This document shows positions 56,616 through 64,000 of a stretch of DNA of 64,000 bases, in pieces. The notes below the pieces were generated by a model. It was not told the origin of the DNA, ran no database searches, and saw only the letters and a program-made list of their open reading frames with translations. Numbering within the stretch: the first letter of the stretch is position 1; the number at the start of each line of letters is the position of its first letter. This stretch comes from Dryomyza anilis. Lineage: Eukaryota; Arthropoda; Insecta; Diptera; Dryomyzidae. Location: assembly GCA_951804985.1 (NCBI GenBank), contig OX638130.1:40004751-40068750 (forward strand), in the 5' to 3' direction. Made by a program: the position numbers and the translations under genes.

Positions 56616-59330
56616 TTCTTCCCCCCTTATTTTAAGAAAAAATTATTATTAAAAAGAATAATAGTTTTTTCTTTTACATCATTAATATTTCAATATATTT
56701 CTTAATTTATTTAACTTACAATAATATTTAAAATCAATAATTATTTTTCATATTATTATAATTTATTTTACTTATTTTCATTTTAAGAATCTTATTAATG
56801 CTTATCTTCGTTACTCAATTACTTAATTAATGGTCGCAGTATTAGTGATATTTATATACTTTATGTAACGTTAAAAAAAAAATGTATAACATTACAAGTC
56901 ACTGAACGTTGCAATTGACAAAACAGTAGTTGATCAAGTTACCGCTTTGCAATCGCTGCGTTCCGTGTTGCTCTGTTGTTTTTCTCGTTTATTCATCTAA
57001 GTCATTAAATGCTTCAATTTGTGCAACAATTTGTTTTATTTTTTATTTTTTTTGATATTTATTGAAAGTAAGTCATTTAATTTTTGTTGAGTATATTTTT
57101 AATTATTGTTTATATTTATAGTTTTCATATTTTTAATGTTTCTTCAAGTTTTTCTTTACTTATTTCTAGTCTATTAAATTAATTTTACAAAAAAAAAAAT
57201 GTAGTTGTGTCTTCTATTAATTTAAAACATAAACTGCTGTGATCGCTAGTTCTGTTACTCTCTGTTTACGTGTATAGGTTGGCTGGCTGCATTATATTTG
57301 TTTCTGTCATTGTTTCGAAAAACATTGTTGTCATCATTTATTCTCATCTTCCGTCTTGATTTTCTTAGCTTTGTTAAATTTTATGCCTTCTATGTTGCGT
57401 TCTTTTTTCAGTCAAATTGAATCGTATTTTGTTGAGAGCAGATACTAAAATTGGTAATTTTGTAATTTTATATTTCTGGATATTAATACGAATTTGTCTT
57501 CTTTAAATGTTTTAAGAGTTCTTGTAGCGAAATTGTCATCTTCGGAAATCATCTTTAATTATACGTACATGTTGTTGTTTGATGTTGTTCTTTTATATTT
57601 CACTTGTGGTAAAAATATTTGAATATTTGAAGTTCTTAGTGTTTTTAATTTTCGTCTTCTCTTTTAAGAAATTATGTTCTTTTGTTGAAGAAATTGTCAG
57701 CATAATGTGTGAAATGTTGTTGATTTAGTACAATTATGATAACTTTGTTGATGTGTCAAATTTCTTTTTCCATAAGGTAAGCATTGACAGCTGAATAAGT
57801 GTATATGGAATAGCTCCTTCAACTTATTTACAAAATATTAGCTTGTTCCTTGAGTGATAAAATTGTTATCTTTTAATTATATGTATGTAAAGATGTAAAA
57901 TGTTGTTGCTTCTTTATGGTAGAATAGTCGCAATTTTGCTGATTTGTCGAAATTCCACATTCATGTTTATATTGAGCTCCTTTCTTTTAATTAAACATGT
58001 TATTGATGTACAATTGTTGTTGTCCGCGCCATGACTCTCACATGTTTCTTTATCATTCGTCTCTTGTACTTCATTACATAATATTACCATTTCAGACCTT
58101 TACCCAACAAAATCAAACGATCTTCTTTGACAATTAAAATTTAAACTTAGTGTCTTCTGCGTCGAATTTTATTGTTTGGTGGATTGCTAGTTCTTCTTCG
58201 TGCATGTTTTATTTCTTTGTCGTGGTTGAAATGCATTTCCAGAGCCAGGATTATTTTTAAAAGTACTTATTACTTTGTAATATTTACTATAACTTTATAA
58301 ATAATTTATATTTAACATCATTTTTACTTTCAGTATTCATAATCTTTTTTAAATTACCTTACATCATAGTATTAAAATTTTATATTTTAATTGTATATTT
58401 ATATCGAACATTTTACTGTAAATCTTTAATTGTAAAATCTTTAATTTTTTTCTTAATATATAGACATTACTTTATTTATAATTTCATTAGCACATGAATC
58501 AATGCTAATTCTATTCAAAAATACTTAGCTATTTATTCATGCACTAATTTGTGAATTTAATCATTATTGACAATTTTCAATAATGGTAAGCGCGCGCGAT
58601 TTATGCATAACTACTTTTTTACATTCAATAGGTACATATATATTTTCATTACCGTGTAATGATAACATTTAAAACGTTTGTTAATTTTGTTAGATTGTGT
58701 ATTGTATTTTTTCCTTATCATTCAATTATTGTTCAAATTTTTACGCTGCATTAACGTATCTCGTTTCATTTTCGGTACATTAGTGCATTGTTCCTAGATC
58801 CAAAACGCTGAATTGCATTTTATCGCTTATAACATTAGCTCCTCACTTCTATATGTGCTCCACATTAGTGTGTGCTACGCTAACACCTATCTGTACTTCA
58901 AGTGCAATGATCTTTCTGTTGCCTGTTTCCATTGAAAATGATCTTGACAATGAAACTGAAGTACTGACCTATCTCAATTATGACAATGTATATTTTATTG
59001 CTTTGGCAAATTCGTTCTGAATTCTTGTTTATGAAATATCTAATATAATATTCTTTATACTTTATTCCTTTCTCATTTAATACATGATCTAATGATAGTC
59101 ATCTTCTAAAATTAATACACAGCTATTTCCTCATGCACTAATTTAGATTATAAAAACATATTTTCTAAAAAAAAATATTTACGCGTACTTTATTTATGTT
59201 GTTTGCAATATTATGCATTGCGGTTAATGATCATTATGAACTGTTGGTTCAGTTATTAATTTCGTTGTTTTTGTTCGTTCGATTGTGTATAACTTAAGAG
59301 TTATATGCTTTTAATAAGTTATTATGGAAT
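56616..59330. other. 2.7 kb AT-rich region between pol and LTR of element 2
   Basis: In errantivirus-type Ty3 elements an envelope gene lies here, but no recognisable env frame was found on either strand. The region is very AT-rich (about 75-80%) with many stops. A basic minus-strand stretch near 58150-58250 (NHDKEIKHARRRTSNPPNNK) might be a degraded protein tail. Either env is decayed beyond recognition, or this is a long non-coding 3' region. Confidence 0.45.
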
Positions 59331-61975
59331 TTTTTCCCTTTTCCCTTGATACAGATCACTGTTGTCACAGGACTTATTATCGAAAGGACTTCATAGGGAC
59401 CTACCCAGATTGGCGAAAATTTGTTTTTCCTATTCTGGTTTTTTAATAAAACTTTATCTCCTTCCTTAAAAACTACCGTATTTAATGTATTATCGTAACT
59501 TCGATTAGATCTTTCCTTAGCTTTTTCTTGATTTTGTCTGACTATGTCTGACTATCTCTATTGTATACGCTGTATTTGGTATTTTAATACCTTATTGTAA
59601 TCTTCACTGTTATAAATTGATGAACATTTTCGTTTTAGGTTGGTTGGCATGTCAAATTCAAATCCGTATAAAGTACGACAAGGCGTTTGCCCTGTTGACA
59701 TATGCACTGTGTTATTGTGCACATGCATTGCCGAATTCAACCATTGGTCCCAGTTGGACCCATCCTCTTTTGCAAAACATCTCAAATACTCCGCTAAAGG
59801 TCTGTGACTTCGTTCTAACGAGCCATTCGCCTGCGGGTGATAAGGTGTTATATGCATTTTTTTAATGTTTAATAACTTGCACGTGTCTGAAAATAATTTT
59901 GACACAAAATTTGACCCATTATCTGTAATTAAAATTTTCGGAATATTATCTGGGATAGCTACGCAGCACATGTATTTTGAAAAATCGTCTTGAAAAGTTA
60001 AAATATATTTATTTCCTGACACTGTTTCAGGTAAAATTCCTACCAAGTCCATATAAACCTTATCGAATGGACGTGTTGGCGTATCTGTCAAAACCATTGG
60101 CATTTTTGTTAACTTTGAACTTTTGTTCATTTGGCATTTAGGACAGTTTCTAACATATTCTTTTATTTGTTTCTGCATTCCCCTCCATTTAAATTGTTTC
60201 TTAATCCTAAAGTATGTTTTAAGTGTGCCCTGATGGCCTCCTAGTGCTGAATCATGAAAATTTTTCATCACGGTTTTAATTTCATCTGGATCAGTTAATA
60301 TTTGAGCTGAATTCGTTTCATTATTTGTATCTATTATTGTTTCATCTACGACTGGTGTACTGATTTGTGGTTTTATTTTTGTGATTTGCTGATCTAAAAT
60401 ATTTTGTGTAGTTTTGGATCGTGTTTGTACGGCTGTAATATCTAGTTCTATATATGGAATTCTGCTTAAAGCATCAGCATCCGCATTTAAATTCTTTTTG
60501 CCTGGTTTGTACATTATTTCAAAATCATATTCCGATAATTTGTGTCGGAAACGAGCAAGGCGGGATGTCTGATCTTTTAAATTTGCAATACCTTTTAGAG
60601 GCTGATGATCTGTAAAAATTTTGAATGATCGCCCTAATAGGTATGCTCTAACATTCTTTGTTGCCCAAACAATTGCTAAAAATTCCTTTTCAATGGTAGA
60701 ATATCGTTTTTCTGCTCCATTTAAAGTTCTACTTGCAAACGCGATCGTCCGGTCGCTTCCTACTTCACCTTGAGATAGGACTGCACCTACTGCTTCGTTA
60801 CTTGCGTCTGTTGTTAGTAAAAAAGTTTTTGTAAAATCTGGATATGCTAATATTGGATTTTGACAATCGTCCGTCCATATAAATTTTACGTCCTTTTTAA
60901 GTAAATTATTAATTGGTAAAGATAACCTGGCCATATTGCTTATGAACTTTCTGTAATAATTAATTAATCCCAAGAATGCTTGTACTTCTTTTCTGTTTCT
61001 TGGTACTGGAATATTTTTTACGCATTCGACCTTAGCGGGGTCTGGCAGCGCACCAAGTTCTGAACATTTATGCCCTAAATATACAACTTCACGACGTAAA
61101 AACTGACATTTTTCGGTATTTAATTTTAAATTATGGTCTCTTAGTTTCTGTAATACTTTACTTAATCTGTGTTCATGTTCGCTTATATTTTTCCCATACA
61201 CAACTATATCATCAAGATATACAAAACAATCGATACCCTGTAACCCTGTTAAGATGTGATTCATTATTCTCTGGAAAGTTGCTGGTGCCCCTGTTAAACC
61301 GAAAGGCATCCTATTGAATTCAAAATGTCCAAGTCCTGAAGTGAAGGCAGTTTTTTCTTTATCACCTTCTTCTACTAAGACCTGATGATAGCCACTTGCT
61401 AAATCTAAAGTTGAAAAATACCGACTGTGACCTAATTGATCCAATATTTCATCTATTCGCGGAATAGGAAATACCTGTTTTACGGTTACGTCATTTAATT
61501 TACGGAAATCTATGACAAGTCTCCATTTTTTGTTACCGTCTTTGTCGCTCCTCTTCGGTACCAATAGTAATGGTGAATTCCAGGGTGATATGCTTGGCGA
61601 TATAATGCCAGCATATAACATTTCGTTAACCTGTCTATTAATTTCCTCTCTATGTGTGTGTGGAAGTTTGTTTTGCTTTTGGTTAATTGGTGGTTGATTC
61701 CATTGTGTTGTTATGTCGTGTTTAAGTATCGGCGTGTATGACAGTTCGTCACCTTCTAAGTGAAAAACATCGTGATAAGAAATACAAAGATTTTGTAATG
61801 ATGTAATTTCCTCCTTATTTAAAGATTCATCAATGTTAATTTTTTCTAATAATCTATTAATCCTATTTTTTATATTAACTGAATTTATAGTATTTATTGT
61901 AGAATTGTTTGTATCTGATTCCCTATACTGATTAAAATTTGAAAATTTCGGTTTAAAATTGTTGTCTATTATATG
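59331..61975 (-). pseudogene. pol: Ty3/gypsy element 2 pol: RT, RNase H, integrase
   Basis: One long minus-strand frame from about 61975 (the region before the first Met at 61621 is open and on-family: SLQNLCISYHDVFHLEGDEL) to 59558. Reverse transcriptase: VIDFRKLND, FSTLDLASGYHQ, FNRMPFGLTGAPATFQ, YLDDIVVYG. RNase H: LTTDASNEAVGAVLSQ, IEKEFLAIVWA, FTDHQPLKG, NADADALSR. Integrase: zinc region HDSALGGHQ..CPKCQMNK, first Asp in YMDLVG, ITDNGSNF, and Glu in NGSLERSH. About 15-20 residues are missing between AIPDN and IPKILITDNG. The frame breaks at 59558 next to a 10 bp tandem duplication (GTCTGACTAT twice); beyond it another frame gives VLLKNQNRKNKFSPIWVGPY, the GPY/F box. This matches the 17.6/297/gypsy group. 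The integrase deletion and frameshifts make it probably defective. Confidence 0.9.
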
Positions 61976-62982
61976 TCCTTTTCTGTAGCATTTAATACTG
62001 AGACATAAACTTTATTTTTGTTAACATTCGATAAGCTTTCTCCCAAATATACTCCAGGATAAATTTCTTGTTTATGTATTAATACAATTGGAATTTTTGT
62101 TTTTAGTGTAATTTCTACTATTTTTGCGGTTCTCGGCATGATTTTTATTTCATGATTGTAATAAATATTTTCTATGTCGGCTCGCGTTTTCATTGGTAAT
62201 CGGATAGTGTGATTCTTTCCTTTATCGTAGAATATTATGGTCTTATTAATTGCGTTTATTACGGATCTATTCCATATGTTATCCCGTCCTATTATTCCGT
62301 CTGCTGGTATTCCTTGTTTAAGAGATACTACATGCATTATTAAATGGAACCACTTTATATTACTGTGTTGTATATTGGTCGTGCCTAACGTCCTTACGCA
62401 TCCACCAAAAGCCCCATTAAAATCTTTCTTACTATTTTTGTCAAATTCCGGTAGTTGTGTCATTGCACCTTCTTTTATTATGCTTGCATCTGCTCCTGAG
62501 TCTACTAGTAATTTGAGTTTTCCATTTTTAGCTGCCTCGCAAGGTACTTCAATGAACACATCACTTACATTAGACAATTTGAAGCAGTCCCCCTTTCTAT
62601 TGTATATTTTGTTAATTCTCTTTTTATTTAATCCACTAACCTGTTGTCTGATTTTTTTATCATAACATGTTAAAAATTTTTCAAAATTTTTCAACATTCC
62701 TGTAAACATATTGTTCACCTTTTGACCTATTTGCATTTCTTCCCATACACATCTTTGCCGATTAGTTTCATCTGCTACTAATTTAATCATTTTTGCCCCT
62801 ATTGCTATTATCATATATATAGAGAAATGTATTAATGCAAAAATTACCATTGTCACTCCCTCACAATCAAACCACGGTGGATCAATATGTGTATCAACGG
62901 TCACTTCAGACGTCTGATTTGCAATATTTTCCTCCACCGGTTTTCTCTTATTTTTAGGAGTTTGGGTAGTTAATCTGATCAC
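61969..62982 (-). pseudogene. Ty3/gypsy element 2 protease-containing frame
   Basis: 337-codon minus-strand frame. The aspartic protease lies in the middle: LKLLVDSGADASII (active-site DSG) and, later, ADGIIGRDNIW (second conserved ILGxD-like motif). Its end overlaps the reverse transcriptase frame with a one-step frame change near 61975, which could be programmed frameshifting or damage. Upstream of the protease is an unusual hydrophobic stretch, VTMVIFALIHFSIYMIIAIG, which could span a membrane and is not a usual part of this polyprotein. The start at 62982 is simply the first Met; the frame may begin earlier. Confidence 0.8.
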
Positions 62983-63056
62983 AGGCCCTTCAGCCTTATG
63001 ATTTACTATTTCTACCCTTTTTGACCTAATTTAGCTATTTTTAATGGGTCCCCAGC

Positions 63057-63272
63057 CTACTGGCCTTGGCTGGGCCCCTGGTAGTTTCCCTTGTTTTGAT
63101 CATTATTCTCCCTCGCCAGATAATCCCTCTTGGCGTAGCAATCAGTTTCTACATGACCAAGTCTACGACACCAATCACATTTTAAATTGTTTCTAGGGGT
63201 ATTCCCATTTCTATTGTTATTATTTCTATTATTATTATTGGTACGGTACGTAGTGTTATGTCCTGCTTGCAA
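63057..63272 (-). pseudogene. gag: Ty3/gypsy element 2 gag end, third zinc knuckle
   Basis: Asparagine-rich stretch, then CDWCRRLGHVETDC (CX2CX4HX4C), ending at a stop after GPSQGQ. It lies in a different frame from 63281-63676, so one frameshift separates them. Confidence 0.82.
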
Positions 63273-63280
63273 ATTGTTGT

Positions 63281-64000
63281 TTAAAAGTCCCTATTAACGA
63301 CTGGATGGTATTGTGTACGTCCAAACCCTTCCATATTTTGAGCTTCTAATCTAATGGAAGCACACCTCCAACTAGATTCGTGCCCATATTTTTCACACTC
63401 TATACAAAACGGTGTGTTTTTCCGCGTAATACATTCGCCTCGTGTATGTCCTTTTTTCTGGCAAAAAGAGCATGTTGGTCGTATTTTTGATCCTTCTGTT
63501 TTATTTTGGGTTGATATTTTGTGATTTAGTGGGGTAGTTTGAAAATGATTGTTTTGAACACTATTCGTTGGACTGGTTACAGATCGTTCTTCGAAATTGT
63601 ACACTTCCTCGGGGAATCTCGGACCCCCTTGAATTGTTATCTGGGCCTTTAATGCTTCATCTAATAAATCATTCAAGTTTTCTGCTTTGCTACTTAATAA
63701 TAGTACCTTTATTGTCGGATCCTTTACACCTACCTTGAATGCTGTCAGAACTGAGTTTACTAGTTCCGTATTAAAAACATCTGTAGGTAGATTTTTATTT
63801 TTGTACCTTGAATCTGCTATTTCATTAGCGTTTGCCCATAATCTTTCTAATCTTCTTGCAAATGTCCTCAGACTTTCACCATCCGTCTGATATGCTTTTC
63901 TAATACTATCTTAAACCGAATCTAACGTAGTCATTTTTAAATATGTATTTCTTAGAACGTCAAATCATTGAACTTTCTTGTGCGGACTAGATCATAAGCG
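63281..64000 (-). pseudogene. gag: Ty3/gypsy element 2 gag, capsid and two zinc knuckles, cut by window edge
   Basis: From the right edge, the minus strand reads a capsid-like region (SIRKAYQTDGESLRTFARRL, NTELVNSVLTAFKVGVKDPT) with one in-frame TAA near 63915. LNDLLDEALKAQ follows, then the nucleocapsid: CSFCQKKGHTRGEC and CIECEKYGHESSWRC. The rest of gag and the 5' LTR lie beyond 64000. It binds RNA and forms the particle in intact relatives. Confidence 0.85.

Overview
This window looks like transposon-dense intergenic DNA from an insect genome, most likely a higher fly. It is very AT-rich, its introns use GT..AG, a DINE-1/Helentron-like repeat with a (GTCY)n microsatellite is scattered through it, and it carries Ty3, Copia, LOA-like, RTE, hAT and PIF/Harbinger elements. 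No complete host gene was found. All calls come from reading the sequence without database searches.

Layout. 1-10.0 kb is a near-identical tandem duplication with a 5,561 bp offset. It contains a decayed ABCF3-type ABC-ATPase pseudogene that keeps an intron, a repeat rich in the motif TCCGGACGGGAC, and a DINE-like element carrying a 294 bp inverted-repeat element. 10.5-11.8 kb is an element with TACACCGAAAA ends. 12.0-19.6 kb is a Ty3/gypsy element with an internally deleted pol, whose 3' LTR is split by a LOA/I-type LINE; both target duplications are visible. 19.7-23.0 kb holds a hAT element inside another TACACCGAAAA-type element, followed by a broken Copia pol split by a DINE-like copy.

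26.0-45.0 kb is bounded by two matching 30 bp termini flanked by TAA. I read this span as one PIF/Harbinger DNA transposon expanded to about 19 kb by nested insertions: at least three hAT elements, a palindrome-ended element containing two further repeats, DINE-like copies, SINEs and a cluster of roughly 2 kb tandem units. Its transposase exons lie on the minus strand between 44.3 and 35.9 kb and together show the D, D and E motifs.

45-55.5 kb contains two tRNA-derived SINE types, a DINE-like copy hit by an RTE LINE with a 1,026-codon open frame, and a 3.2 kb copy of the Harbinger right end sitting inside that same DINE-like copy. 55.9-64.0 kb is the 3' half of a second Ty3/gypsy element on the minus strand: LTR, a 2.7 kb region with no recognisable ORF, integrase, RNase H, RT, protease and gag zinc knuckles. 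It runs off the right edge.

The main biology is the order of nested transposition, which can be read from target-site duplications, and two apparent filler insertions (28.7 kb and 51.7-54.9 kb) in which nearby DNA was copied into DINE-like elements.
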